Under the pieces are notes generated by a model. The model saw only the letters and a list, made by a program, of their open reading frames with translations, had not been told where the DNA came from and did not search any database. DNA of 64,000 nt, from assembly GCF_042242105.1 (NCBI RefSeq), contig NC_092022.1:14132001-14196000 (forward strand), read 5' to 3'. The translations under genes and the position numbers were made by a program. Positions 39,484 to 50,081 of this stretch are shown in pieces (the stretch's first letter is position 1; each line of letters opens with the position of its first letter). The DNA is from Pempheris klunzingeri (lineage: Eukaryota > Chordata > Actinopteri > Acropomatiformes > Pempheridae).

Positions 39484-42400
39484 AATAGCAAGGGTGAGAA
39501 CAGAACCTGAACGGCACCAGTGTTTATATACAAACCAAGGCTGAATAATGCATGGAATTCATATTGATACTGATAATGTATTGCCATGGCTGCAGTGTTC
39601 TTTTTATACATGTAGCCTAGTTATGGATGTATTCTTCTGTATATGTGGTAACGTTTCCATTCATCTTAATTGCAAGGAGGGGCATGAGTAAAGTTTGCCT
39701 GTAAAATATGTACAGAATGGTAAAGTTCAGTTTCATTATTATATATAATTTATTGTTTATAGTACTCCATCCTTGTAAAGTAGTTTGACTCGCTGTAGAG
39801 TGCACACTGCTTCATTAGGACTACCATGGGCAATTTTATATAAATAAATAATAATGTTGGAACATGATTACTTTTATAGAGCAATGCGCATATGCATCAG
39901 TATGCTGTTGTTGTAGAGATTTCACCACTTTACTAGCAAATAAGGTGAGTGGTACACCAATACCAAACAGTGTTCATTAAAAACCACAATGAAATAACTT
40001 TTTCCTTAGTATTTCAAGATTTTTCAAAATTTCTTGCATGGACACAAGTCATTTGTTTAATATATTATGTGTCCTGTATCACCTTAATTTTGTCAGTTAA
40101 AGTGTCTGGTAGGGACCTGACTGGCTGCTAATATCCAAAGTCTGCAGTTAACAGCTCATTTAAAAGATGTATGCCCGCTCAATAAAATGTTAATTGTTGC
40201 CCAACTTAGAATTCTAAGCAGCTATTTACTAGCAACATGTAAAGCACCATGCAGAGCAGCACAGTGTGTTTTGTCGCTCTGCGGATCAAGCTGTTTCCAG
40301 TCTCTACAGTATGGTGGCCACCTGGGTGGTGAGCAATAGCCGCCTCCAGACAGACTGCTGACATGGGCTTGCAGTCGCATGTATAGAGAAAGACAGAAAT
40401 AACTCAGCCTAAACACCTGTGTTTTACTGCTGTGTTAGGTACAGATAAGCAGCATGAACACAGGTGAGCAGTCTTGGCGAGGACAAACCGAGTCATCAGC
40501 GCAGGAATGCACCCTCTCAGCGGAGAGGCTTCTGCTTACAGCACCAGCCGCCCGCTTAACAAACAGAAAATTGCCACTACAAATCTTCCAAACATGGCAT
40601 TTTACTTGCCTTTCGGCTGTGCTGTGGAGCATGCAGGATCAGGGCAGTATTTTTTGGCTTTGTTTTTTTATAAACAGCTCAGCTACAGATTCTGCTGGGA
40701 AAGACTGATGCAACCTTTTGAAAGTCTGTATATGTGAAATACTGCTTTACTTCTGACAAGAACAATGATGGCATTGTGCAATATACTGTAGCGACATCTT
40801 TCCAGGCTCAAGCGAGGGCTATAATGGCCAATATTTAATTTAACAATGAGTTTTGTGTATACCAGCTCTTCCCAAAACCCTTACTTGGATGTTTATAAGG
40901 CTGTTAAACGTTATACTAAATGAAAAATGGCATCTGTTCCGAATGTTCACGAGAAACAGAGTGTACATAAAAATAACCAATAACAGAATGTTGAAAGTCT
41001 TATAATATATTAAGGCTTGTGCTTCTTAATATGATCTTTCTTGTCCTCAAGACCTGGCAGTCAAATGATTTATTGGACTAATAAATCGATACAAACATAT
41101 GAAGTTACACATATAAGCTAATGAAATGCTGAATATTTATTATGTCATGTTGTTTGCATTGTTTTTCGCTGGTTTCTTTGCTTTCTCAGAGGATCAACAA
41201 GGCTCCCCAACAGTCCACAGTCCACTTACTGTCTGACTCACCTCACTACCCAGAAATGAGCTTCGCATCCAAACCACTACAGAATTAGAAATAGTGCCCA
41301 CGTTTTCACGCACACACACAAATAAACAGGCCACAGCATAGAAAATAAGGAATATTGCAAAAACAAGTCATTAATGACTCGCCTCTAGCCAGCCTTTGCA
41401 ATAATGGAGATTGAGGCAAAATGTCATAATGTAAATTTTTATATGAACTGTACATAGTGTACATCCATTAAGACTGAGTTGTGCTAGAAATTGCCCTTCC
41501 AGCACAGATCAATGCACTGGCTCCACTGATGTTAGCAGACGTGCCTCACAGGGTCAGAATAGTAATGTTCCCTGTGTCTGACTGGCATGGCTGCGCTCCT
41601 GACGGATGTCTGTTCTCAGTGCTGAACTATGAACACTAGTAAAACTCTACCTGTCTGTTCTCCTTTTGTCTCCTTTTCCATCTGAAGCAACTTCCATACA
41701 AGATGAACCTTTCAGATCAGGTACAGAGACAGCAGCCGGCCATGCACCTCCCACATCTGATTAGTGTCTTCCTCAAAGAAAATGTAGCTTAGCACTCATT
41801 TTGTGCGTGTGTGTGTTACAGAGTTCCACTGAGGAGGAGCAGCGGTTAAGCAAGTCTACCTCTCTATTAGAGAGCCAGCACCACCACCTGCTGCACTGTC
41901 TGGAGAAAACCACTGTGAGTACACACACTGACATCGACACACACTCACACACACACACACACACACACACACAAGCACACATTCAATCTTTTTGTATTAC
42001 AATGATATTTCTATTAATGATAAATCCAAACTTGTTTTTTTATTGTTTTTTTGCAGAATTTAATTGCTAAACCCTAAATTGTACAGTCATCCATGCATTT
42101 ATCTCTAGCTGCGGCTCATTAGATGAAAATAACTGACAGCCAGGCTTAATATGTATAGATCTACAATATTCGTATGTGCACTGGCGGGGGCAGCCCACTG
42201 TAGCGTGATGTCCAGTACATTGCATCTCCCTTATGATATACGTTCATCTGCCTGTATGTTATATATACAGACGTACTGTCAGCCAGGCACAACTCAGAGC
42301 CTGGCAAATGGAAGAATGTAGCATGCGCTGCTGCACACGCATGCAGCCAGACTCTCATTTTTCACCTTGTGGATTTGTGAAAATACACCACATGAAGCAT

Positions 42401-45187
42401 GAATGGAAAGTTAAACCTGCAATAACTGCTTTTTTTTTGTGCTGTGGCATATTATCACCTTTAAATTTTGTTTGGCAAACATGTTGGCAACAGAGTTGCC
42501 TATTTACACACCCAGCAGTAGAGCAAGATTAATCCATTTGGGGTCTTGTGCATCTGATTTGAATTTAAGTTCCATAGTCTCTTTTCTTTTAGCTCAGCTG
42601 CTCTTCGCCAACTCCTGAGAGAAATATCTGGCTCTTAATCTGATAAGTGCTTCGCTATGTTCATCTATCTAACTGTTAACTCTGCTGTTTGGAGCTGGGC
42701 AGGTAAGGCTGGGCAGAGGGGTTTTGGAGGTTTTTCGCTCACAACAGCTGTGTGTCGTGGCTGAACACAGAGAGCAGTGACAGTGAACCAAAACAGTAAA
42801 GTTGCCTTAAGTAGCAGAGCTCCATAGAGCTGAGGGGAGCAGCAGGGCCAGGTGATACTTCTCTGTGGGGTCAACTGACCCCTTGGACAGCCTACAAACA
42901 GTCGTGTGATGTAAAAGTATTGATTATGGCCATTTTAATGAAACATTATGCAACTATTTTACCTTAAAATAACAGCTTCAAAATCATTTTGACTTGTAAT
43001 GGGGAGAAGGGCGACTCTTTCGTTCCAACTCCACACCCAAACGCCTGTTTGTACACTATGTACTCGTTTTTCCTTTTCCTGCCTGCTCTTGTTTTGAATC
43101 TGTTTCGCATTTCTTTGCTCTCATTTGAATGATGTGATACATGTCATCGCTCAGATATCAACAGAATTAAATCCGCCACCATCCTATAATTACAGTTTGT
43201 GGCAACAGAGGGCTGACTATGACCTGAAGAACTGACGATGAAAAACTGAATCTGAGCAAAGTTCGATCACACTAAAGAATATTTTTACACACACACACTA
43301 TATGAAAAAAGAACCGCACATTCTCAGAGGAGTTATTGACTCAGGTTATGAAGCAGAAAATAACAGGCTATATACAGTACATGGTCATAAATATACATGT
43401 TGTAAATGTCACATCTTTTTTATGACTCTCTATCGTCGTCCCTTTGGTGGTCTCATGCGGTTTGTGTTTGTTTGTAGAACCACGAGTTTGTGGATGAGCA
43501 GTATTACCAGCAGAGCTACCTGGAGGCGGGGCTGCAGAATTACCCGTCTCGAAGCCCCTCCCTCTCCAGCCAAGATGGCGTGACGGGCACATGCTGCACC
43601 CGCCGAAGCAAGAAGCACCACACCCCTTTGCCGAATGCCAATGCCCCAGCTCTCATGCAGCCTTTGACACACACGCACACACACCAACAAGGCTTGCAGG
43701 AGCTCAGCACCATCCACATCCAGCCCCTCAGCACCAGGTATGCTCAGGACAAGTAAAAAGACTCTAGTAGCCTTCAACTTGTGTGCCGTGATGTTTAACT
43801 CGACATGACAGAACCCAAGTTTGTATTCAGAAGCCAGTGAAGAATAGCTTGATAAGATTCACGGGCACCCACTTTTTCTTCCTTTTGGTACAATAAGTAA
43901 ACAGAGGTTTTTGCTTGTGACAGTGGCTATCATCATCTGTAGTGCTTGTGCAACGTCTTAGCAAGTCACTTCTAACCAGATTCACTCTCCGAGGCTCTCT
44001 ACAAGTGCCACCATGTAACCAATGACAGCTGACAACAAGGTGCAGAACTGTCCATATACTTCGTACTTTTATACTTAATCTATGAAACTCAACAGTTTGC
44101 TCTCTCAGTCTTTCTGCAATGAATAAATCTGCCCATTATTTTCTAGATTAATTGATAAATCTTTTTTGTCGATAAATTATCAGAATATTAAATTTCCAGC
44201 AGTTCAACGAGTTATATGCAAAAAAAAAACACCAAAGACATTCAGTTTGTAATATATGACAAAGGAAAGCAGAAAAGCAAAATTAGTAAAAAGATCAGTT
44301 TTCAAAATAATTGCTGATTAATTTTCAGTCCATTAACGAATCATTGAACTGCCTGCTTACACACCCTGAAGACACAAGTGGAGCTGGCCATTTGACAAAT
44401 GCTAATCGAGTATTCACTCACCTTTTAGCTTGGGTTGGTCCACCAACTTTGGGGGGTTTTAAGCTCTCTTGACCACCATCTTTTTTCACCAGCCACAGTT
44501 TACTGGCTGCTCTGTTGTTTTTCAGCCTGTTTGCAGGAAACAACCGACCATGGTTAGCAGCTAATGGCTGTGTAGAGCAGAGCTGGGTGTTGATTCTCCG
44601 TGGGTTTGACTCTACAACCAACACTTTCACAGTTACACTTGTTTTTTTGTTTTTTTAAAGCTCCATAAATATATTGACCCATTAACATTAATGGTGATTT
44701 AAACATAGGTTTTCCAGGGTTGTTTGTTCAGTTTCAAGGAGGAAAAAGGACCATTGTCTTGGTTTAGGGCACCTCCAAGAAAATGTTATCCTTTGGGAGA
44801 CAATAAAAACAACCTTGACCTTGAACAATAGCTGTCGAAGGAAATAGGAAGGTTTCTCATTCATTTTTCCTTGATCAGAGCAAATCTGGGACATAGCAAA
44901 GCAGTAACTTCCAGTCACAAACCCAATCCCTTAGGGTTTAGGCTGACTTTTAACAAAATGTTCCTACATTGGCAAACCAAAGCCTCTTTCATTCCTCCTT
45001 TCCTTCCAACAGCCGCTCCAGTCTGAACATGCACGTAGATGAGCCAGCACCCCTGAACTGCCAGAGCAGCCAGATCACCACAGCAATCATCAGCATTCCC
45101 ACACCGCCAGTGACGACTCCTGAGGGCGACGCTCATCTCCCCGCGGGCCCCACCCACCAGAACGTTGTGAAGGTGTCCGCACTGTGA
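28497..45187 (+). CDS. kcnd3: kcnd3 (Kv4.3 A-type K+ channel), 3' part, five exons
   Basis: Voltage-gated potassium channel alpha subunit of the Shal/Kv4 family. It carries the subthreshold transient A-type current in neurons and heart, works as a tetramer in the plasma membrane and partners with KChIP and DPP proteins. Only the last 265 residues are here, in exons 28497-28665, 38870-38971, 41822-41914, 43478-43737 and 45013-45187. They start with the Tyr-Gly-Asp of the selectivity filter, run through S6 with its Pro-Val-Pro gating kink, then the cytoplasmic tail, and end in the PDZ-ligand-like VSAL. KCND3 is favoured over KCND1/2 by [31 protein letters not shown] and [14 protein letters not shown], and by ddx20 next door. 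The T1 domain, S1-S5 and the rest of the pore lie off the left edge. Odd points are two extra residues at the first junction and a Thr-His tract. Frame and splice phases are seen; function is family knowledge. Confidence 0.93.
29240..29395. repeat. AT-rich teleost repeat with internal self-similarity
   Basis: Repeated words built on TTATAAATCA, GTTATAA and CATTAATAA (for example GGTTTATAAATCATCAATTA and GCTTTATAAATCAGTTATAA) ending GGGTCGCCAGTTTGAG. Such strings occur in abundant fish MITE-like repeats. Confidence 0.55.
29396..31125. other. kcnd3 intron, no exon seen
   Basis: A TC/TG pyrimidine-rich stretch at 29889-29935 and GT/GC repeat near 30420-30450. No KCND exon expected or seen. Confidence 0.5.
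31130..31545 (+). repeat. teleost interspersed repeat (ACTATTGGATGGATTG type)
   Basis: Recognised from CAACAACTATTGGATGGATT, TTGTACAGACGTTCATGGCT, GATCCCCTGACTTTTCCTCT, TGCAAAACTAATTACATT and GTGCTGATTAACAAATGTTA, in the order found in a very abundant percomorph repeat. An internal near-duplicate (CAACCACTGGATGGATTGCC at 31295-31314) is present. Confidence 0.65.
31780..32040. repeat. GC-rich probable repeat with TTCTGGGACGC subunits
   Basis: A GC- and CpG-rich island inside AT-rich intron. Short tandem-like words CTTCTGGGACG, CTTCTAGGATG, CTTCTGAAATG and CTTCTGGTGG recur every 10-20 bases at 31878-31931. It ends CAGACGCGCCCGGTGGGA. Probably a dispersed repeat; family unknown. Confidence 0.4.
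32041..34290. other. kcnd3 intron, no exon seen
   Basis: Non-coding; the 134-codon frame at 32554-32958 is low-complexity and crosses a CT-rich tract with no domain. Confidence 0.45.
34292..34380 (+). repeat. unclassified repeat, copy 1 (TGTTGCGGTTC element)
   Basis: TGTTGCGGTTCGTGAGCATT, then GGCTCGGGGCTGACATGGCA and a CAAAACAAAA run, ending in a pyrimidine-rich tract. About 80% identical by eye to a second copy at 39350. Confidence 0.6.
34381..38869. other. kcnd3 intron, no exon seen
   Basis: Non-coding. TG-rich runs near 35137-35160 and 35290-35320, AT-rich self-similar stretch 36560-36680 (repeats of AATAATACTATA), TG run 36799-36822, A run 37384-37399 and GA run 38317-38352. Confidence 0.5.
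38870..38971 (+). CDS. kcnd3: kcnd3 exon: KARLARIR ... NEALEFT
   Basis: Thirty-four codons between a cttttacag acceptor and an ACG|GTAAGA donor, phase 0 at both ends. It encodes [20 protein letters not shown] followed by [14 protein letters not shown], very close to the KCND3 version (human has AKTGSSNAYLH and NEALELT) and unlike KCND1 or KCND2 here. Confidence 0.93.
38972..41821. other. kcnd3 intron, no exon seen
   Basis: About 2.85 kb; apart from the repeat at 39350-39480 it holds AT-rich unique sequence. I saw no alternative exon. Confidence 0.45.
39350..39480 (+). repeat. unclassified repeat, copy 2, with CT microsatellite
   Basis: TGTTGCGGTTCACAAGCACT, then GGCCCGGGGCTGACACAGCG, a CAAAAACAAAAACAAG run, then a CCCCT/CT tract to 39480. 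Same orientation as copy 1, about 5 kb away. Further downstream lies TTTATATACAAACC, so the unit may be longer, for example a solo LTR. Confidence 0.6.
41822..41914 (+). CDS. kcnd3: kcnd3 exon: [14 protein letters not shown]
   Basis: Thirty-one codons between a gtgttacag acceptor and an ACT|GTGAGT donor, phase 0. It contains [15 protein letters not shown], an invariant Kv4 tail motif, preceded by an acidic TEEEQR stretch. A CA microsatellite starts about 20 bases into the following intron. Confidence 0.93.
41937..41973. repeat. CA microsatellite near kcnd3 donor
   Basis: CA run starting about 20 bases after the ACT|GTGAGT donor. Confidence 0.9.
41974..43477. other. kcnd3 intron; no KCND3-long exon found
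   Basis: Mammalian KCND3 has an alternative 19-residue exon between CLEKTT and NHEF. I looked for a 57-base exon with GLSYLVDDP-like coding and saw none. The segment 42680-42900 has features of a dispersed repeat (TGGAGGTTTTTCGCTCACAA, AGTGAACCAAAACAGTAAAG). Confidence 0.4.
43478..43737 (+). CDS. kcnd3: kcnd3 exon: NHEFVDEQ ... ELSTIHIQ
   Basis: Starts [10 protein letters not shown] after a tttgtttgtag acceptor and ends in a split Ser codon at AG|GTATGC. It contains the conserved RSPSLSSQ and CCTRRSKK motifs and [15 protein letters not shown] tract encoded by a CA-rich run at 43667-43685 sits where mammalian KCND3 has an unrelated sequence before the conserved QELSTI. Confidence 0.92.
43738..45012. 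other. kcnd3 last intron
   Basis: No exon seen. Holds the AT-rich repeat at 44120-44345 and a possible further repeat at 44400-44690 (TTGACTCTACAACCAACACT, AGCTCCATAAATATATTGAC). Confidence 0.45.
44120..44345. repeat. AT-rich palindromic teleost repeat (ATTAATTGATAAAT type)
   Basis: ATTTTCTAGATTAATTGATA, GTCGATAAATTATCAGAATA, AAATAATTGCTGATTAATTT and CATTAACGAATCATTG match the pattern of a very abundant fish repeat with ATTAATCGATTAAT termini. Related sequence fills ddx20 intron 1. Confidence 0.6.
45013..45187 (+). CDS. kcnd3: kcnd3 last coding exon and stop
   Basis: A ccaacag acceptor completes the split Ser codon, giving SRSSLN. It runs through [20 protein letters not shown] to the C-terminus NVVKVSAL and a TGA at 45185-45187. 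The last four residues VSAL match human KCND2; human KCND3 ends VSVL, a one-residue difference, while the rest of the exon is KCND3-like. Confidence 0.93.
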
Positions 45188-46419
45188 AGACTAGAGTGCA
45201 GGCGCATCACACAGAAAGACAGATAAAGACTCACCGAGACAGACTGAGGGACAGAGGAGGACTGGGAATTATGGAGGAGACGGCATTTAGAGTCCAGTCT
45301 GGCCATGGTCGAGCCTGCCCTCTGCTGGTCATGTACTGTAACGACATGGACTCCCTTTACAGACGGAGGATGGCTTTTAGATACAGTTTATTCGTGTTAG
45401 TGTTCGGCATGCATGTGTGCGCGTATGCGAGTGTGTGCGTTGGTGAAAGAGTGGGGGAAAACGCGTGCAGGGGGTCGTTTTGGATGAGGAGGCGTGCGAG
45501 TGTGCCTCCTTAGTGTTGGAGTTCCCAGAGTAAGTTATGTGTCACTGTGCACAAAGCACCTTTTTATGATTTTTGCTTCAGTTTGACCCTTAGTCTTTCT
45601 TCAGCAGGAAATATAAGGGAAAAGCAAGAAAAATCAAAAGATAAGAAAAAATTATACATTATCATAACTTTTTTTCCCCCTGATTTTCCCCCTGCCCTTT
45701 GGTTTTGTGTCATTTTGGTCCACTCACCTGTTGATAGATAAATATGCCACCATTCCTTTTCAGGTCCAATATTATTCCATTTGAGTGAAAATTCTTTAAA
45801 AGATGAAATATGATTCGTGTGTCTGTGATGGCGTTACCAATGAGTTTCATATTTGTGAATGAGTGGATGTGAACTTTTGCTAGATAGAGGACTTGTGATG
45901 TTTTGGATAGGAGGTATGTGTTTGTGAGTGTGTTTGTGTGTGTGCGAGAGAGAATGTGTTTGTCTCAGTTGATTGAAAACTTGTGTTTCAATTCTTCTGG
46001 AAGTCTCTATGGCTCAGTATATGGTATATTTGACTAGCTGCCACTCTGAAGGGTTTATTGAACACATTTCTGTCTGAAATTCTCAGCTACAAGCCTTTTA
46101 CACTATATGTGCCTGTTTTTTCTTGAGAAAAAAAAGAGATTTATTTGTTTTTAAAGTTTTCAGAATTCCTCCCCTCCCTCGTTCTTGTCCCTTTTTGGCT
46201 TTTGCAGCCCAACAGACCTCAAAAAAATTCAATTCTGTAACAAAGAAACCAAAAAAAAAAGTACATTTTGAATTCAAACCACCACAATTTAAAGCACAAG
46301 GTGTTTGCTGAGAATTTCTGACACAAATCTGTCCTGAGCCTGGTTTCTTTGTGAATATTGTTAATAGAATATTTTGTAATATTTGACCATCGTTTGGCAG
46401 AACCAGTGAAGCTGTCTTC

Positions 46420-46455
<36 letters not shown>

Positions 46456-47100
46456 CCTCAGTCTGTCTTTTCTCTTTCTCTCTGCATTTTTCTCTCTCTT
46501 GTTGTTGTCCTGTTGTAACCCTACCTCCTGTGTGAACAACAGTATGCTTTCAGTAGTCTTTATAGCTGTCAACGTTTTTTCTTCCCCAAACTCAGCGGGC
46601 ATTTTTCAAAGTTGTTGAGTATGTGTACTCTATGTGGTTAGGAAACTTGGTGTTTGTACTTTTTGTCCTCCTTGGTGTTTCAAAGGATTTTATTTACTTT
46701 TCTTCTGGAGTACTCAAAGCAGGGGAGTCTGTTGTAACGGTGACCACAGAGACACAGAGGACACTGGATGAGCCATCCACAGATCTTTGTCACCAAAAAC
46801 ATTTGCTATTCTGTCTGTTCTCTCAACTCACAGCCCTAACATGTAACTTTAGTATCACTTGTCATCAAATCCCATCAAAGTTGACCTTTGTTACTATGGA
46901 TGGTGACCTTTTAGCTCCGCTAACATCCTAGCTGATGCTGTTCTGTTGGCCTTTTTCATCTGTCAGCAGCTGCGCAGACAGTTAGGTCTGTCTTTAAGTG
47001 GATGAGACCACTGCTAGGGTTTCACCAAAGCAGGGCAGAGCAGTTTCAGTAACAACAGACCAAGCACCCACTTCTGCTCCGCATAGATGGAATAAAATGT
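45188..47100 (+). other. kcnd3: probable kcnd3 3' UTR
   Basis: Non-coding sequence after the kcnd3 stop. A TC microsatellite lies at 46424-46453, with AT-rich and T-rich tracts. The clearest canonical AATAAA downstream is at 47091-47096, which would give a 3' UTR of about 1.9 kb. The true end cannot be fixed without transcript data. Short reading frames here are not credible proteins. Confidence 0.4.
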
Positions 47101-48461
47101 TGATCAAGAGCACACAGACAGGGCTAGAGATGCACCGACGTATCAGCATACTGTCCATATCAGCCAAGAGCATATTTCAAAAGCAATACTGGAATTGGCC
47201 TAATGTTATGTCTGCCCTTATGTAGCTGATGTGAAACTGTTTTTTTTTTTTTTGTAGAGGTAGACTGTATTTTAAAACAACTGTCAAACTAGCAGCAAAA
47301 TGTATCATGGTCTTTTTGGGGGGAAAAATTTTTAATTACTTTAAAATGGCAACATCCAAAAAGGGTTGACCACTTTCACAAATGCATTTTTACTGAGACT
47401 TACAAAAAAAACACACACACACACACACACACACATACACATACATATCATCATCCTATCAGCCACTGTAGGTGGGAACACATGACATAATTTGTACCAT
47501 GTCAATGCATCACTATACAAGACCCTAAGGTCTCTGTTGTGCTTTAGTCCTCTCTGATCCTGAGGTTAGTACCAACCCAAAGAAAGCCAAAAATATTAAA
47601 GTTAAAACAGAGTGTGTTTTACCTCTGGTATTCCTAGCAGTGACCTAGTTCAGTTGCTGGTAATTTAGTACTGTAAACAGTGACGAGCGGCCTAGATCGA
47701 GTGTTTTGTCAAACTGTGCGCAAATTTACCTGGAGTTAAAAAAAAAGAAAAAAGACAAACACGGAAAAGCAGGCACACTTTTTCAGTGTAAATTTGAAAG
47801 AGGGGTTGAAGACATTGACTTCATATTCACAGCATCAAGTCCAACATTTAGGATCTATTGAACACTACAACAAGGGTATGACATAGGTAAAGGCAGAAGT
47901 GAGGTTCCCTGTATTCTTTGTTGCTAGGAGTGATTAAACGTGATTTATTTACTGCTTCCCTGTTTCAAGACAGGTTGTTTTGTGTCAGCTACACTTTCAG
48001 ATAACAGTTTGAATTATTATGTAAGCATATTTCTGCTCAAAAGTGTCAAAGGATTGCATCTTTATTTACAAACAACAAAAACAGAGATCTGTGATTGTGT
48101 TTGTCTCTCGCTTTCTCTGGTATGTACTTTCCTTTGATTGTCCTTTTTCTGGGCTCAGTCACTTTTCCTCTCTTTGCTTTGTCCTCCTATGCCACCTGTC
48201 AGTGTTGAGACTACTGCTGTGCGTATCTTGTCAGGTGTTTGATATTATTTATGACCTTGTCTTGTGTCCCGACTGTGAAACGCCTGATAAAACATCTATA
48301 TCTGCCACAAATACAAAATCTGTAGGCTCTCTTCTTCGCTCGCCTTTAAATCACTCTGCATGTTAACACAAGTTAGTGGCTTGTCTTTGTTTAAATTCAG
48401 TGGTTTCTTTTAATTCCCAGAAGTGCAACCCATGTGACCCAAATGTTCAGGCACTGAACCC
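47101..48461. other. intergenic, kcnd3 to orphan GPCR 3' ends
   Basis: Convergent 3' flanks. A fragment at 47120-47205 (AGAGATGCACCGACGTATCA, AAGCAATACTGGAATTGGCC) looks like a dispersed repeat. A CA microsatellite lies at 47410-47435. Confidence 0.45.
47410..47435. repeat. CA microsatellite
   Basis: CA run followed by CATACACATACAT. Confidence 0.9.
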
Positions 48462-48617
48462 TCAGACCCTCCGTTTGAGGGGACACCCTGGGATGGAGGA
48501 GAGGATCTTGCTGAGTTCGGAGCGAAACTGCCTGGTGACTAATGTGTAGATGAGCGGATCCACTGCAGCCTGCACACAGGTCAGCACCATAGCTGATGTC
48601 TCCAGCTCCATCACTAG
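48462..48617 (-). CDS. orphan GPCR exon 2 (TM7 and tail)
   Basis: Fifty-one codons plus TGA after a ttccccacag acceptor. It encodes LVMELETSAMVLTCVQAAVD, then PLIYTLVTRQFRSEL (TM7 and helix 8), and a short tail ending CPLKRRV. There is a minus-strand ATTAAA at 48409-48414 and an AATAAA at 48061-48066; either could be the poly(A) signal. Confidence 0.85.
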   Translation of the reverse strand, partial: LVMELETSAMVLTCVQAAVDPLIYTLVTRQFRSELSKILSSIPGCPLKRRV

Positions 48618-50081
48618 CTGTGGGGAAAACAGGACAAGAGCTTAGGACAGCGCAAGGACACAACGTCAGAATGATTCTGCAGTACAGCCACAGTCTGATC
48701 TAGGGCCCAAATTAATTATTTGCAATAACCTTGTAGAAATACTTAAAATGTTCAGTTTTTGCTGATACTACTTTTTTTTAATCTAGTTTGGCATGTGTGG
48801 TACCATTACTGAAGCTGTTGTATTAGAGTGAATTATTTGGAATAGGTATTTTACAGCTTTTTCTGGAGAACAGATACTGAAACCTCATAAATTATGCTGG
48901 CTATGTGAGAGGTTTCTAATATCACATTGTACAGGCTTTCTTTCTTTTTTTTGTGCGTCTTAGAGTTGTAATAACACTGCTGCACTCACTTTGTCAGTGT
49001 CCTGCCACCAGATGACGTTCATTAGCAAAATTACCACCATGGGCACCCAGAAAAGCGTGAACGCAATGATAATGTACCCAAAACGCTGGGCCACTTTCCC
49101 CTCCATCCGTTTCTTCCCCCGCTCCCTGGCCCCAGGTGTCAGAAAACACACCGCACCCACTATCTCCGGAGGTCTCCCCCGGTCGTCCCCGGACGAGCCC
49201 GCGCAGGGAGCACTGGCTTCGGCCACCAAGAGCACGGTCCGGCGGGGAGGCAGCGGGCTGCCGGAGCAGGACGCAGGCGCGGAGGACCCCGGCGGAGCAG
49301 TGTGTGGCTCTGAAGCAGGGACGCTCAGCCAGCCCCAGACGTGCTCCGACACCGTCGGCCTCAGCTGCACTCCCCGGTTGAACACTTTCTTTTGGTGCTG
49401 CCTAACAACTCTGAATATCCGCACGTAGTGGATCACGATCACAGCCAGAGACAATCCCCACACCGGCACCAGCACGTAGGGTCCAAATGGATCCCAGTAG
49501 CGCGAAGGCTCGTCGCTATGTTCCCAGATGTGCGGACGGCACAGCATGTAAAAAAGCGCCTTTTTGGAGAGAGTCAGGGAGATTACAGCCAAAACGAGGC
49601 CGCATGCCCAGATGGACAGGATCCAGAGACGGACCCTCGCTTTCCTCCCCTCGGTTTGGAAAGGGAAAGCGATGGCTTGGAAGCGCTCCACGCTGATGCT
49701 GACCAGCGTGAGCAGCTGGACGCAGCTGCACAGGGCATAGGTGAACTGCTGCAGGGTGCACACAGGCACCGACACCTGGCTGTCCTTCCCATAACGCAGA
49801 AAAGAGGAGAGCAGCAGCGGCGTGTCCACTGAACACTTCAGCAGGTCGCTGGCGGCCAAGCTGACCAGCAGCGCGTTATTGGAGGTCTGCAGGCTCTTGG
49901 TCCTGAAAACAACCCAACAAACCCACAAGTTCCCGGGTAAACCCATGACCAATGTCAAGGTTAAGACTGTGCAGTTGAATGTGAAAAACATCATGTGAGT
50001 CCCATAGTGCGCGTTTGTTTCGTTCCACAAAGCGTGTGCAGCCATACTTTCACCTCCCTTTACAGGTGAAATATCTTCCAT
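48462..50081 (-). CDS. orphan rhodopsin-class (class A) GPCR, two exons
   Basis: Seven-transmembrane receptor, 415 residues, exons 48990-50081 and 48462-48617 joined in phase 0 (GACAAA|gtgagt ... ccacag|CTAGTG). The start at 50081 is the first in-frame Met, followed by a short N-terminus with an Asn-X-Thr site (WNETN). Features seen: GN in TM1, LAASD in TM2, a TM3 Cys (VPVCTLQQF), ERF in place of DRY at the end of TM3, an ECL2 Cys (MLCRPHIW), a long Pro/Ser/Ala-rich third intracellular loop, LFWVP in TM6 and DPLIY instead of NPxxY in TM7. The intron falls at the third extracellular loop. I do not recognise the family; peptide and amine receptors share these motifs. Its 5' end is only about 650 bases from the ddx20 stop on the same strand. 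Confidence 0.85.
48990..50081 (-). CDS. orphan GPCR exon 1 (TM1-TM6)
   Basis: 364 codons covering the N-terminus through TM6 and into the third extracellular loop (MNVIWWQDTDK), ending at an AAA|GTGAGT donor. The exon is markedly GC- and CpG-rich, above all in the third intracellular loop, against AT-rich surroundings. Long opposite-strand open frames here are shadows of this composition. Confidence 0.85.

Noticed and set aside
43430-43777. Minus-strand 115-codon frame over a kcnd3 exon
   Set aside because: Antisense of a conserved Kv4.3 exon.
49341-49832. 163-codon plus-strand frame opposite the orphan GPCR
   Set aside because: Antisense shadow of a GC-rich exon; no motif, while the minus strand has clear seven-TM motifs.
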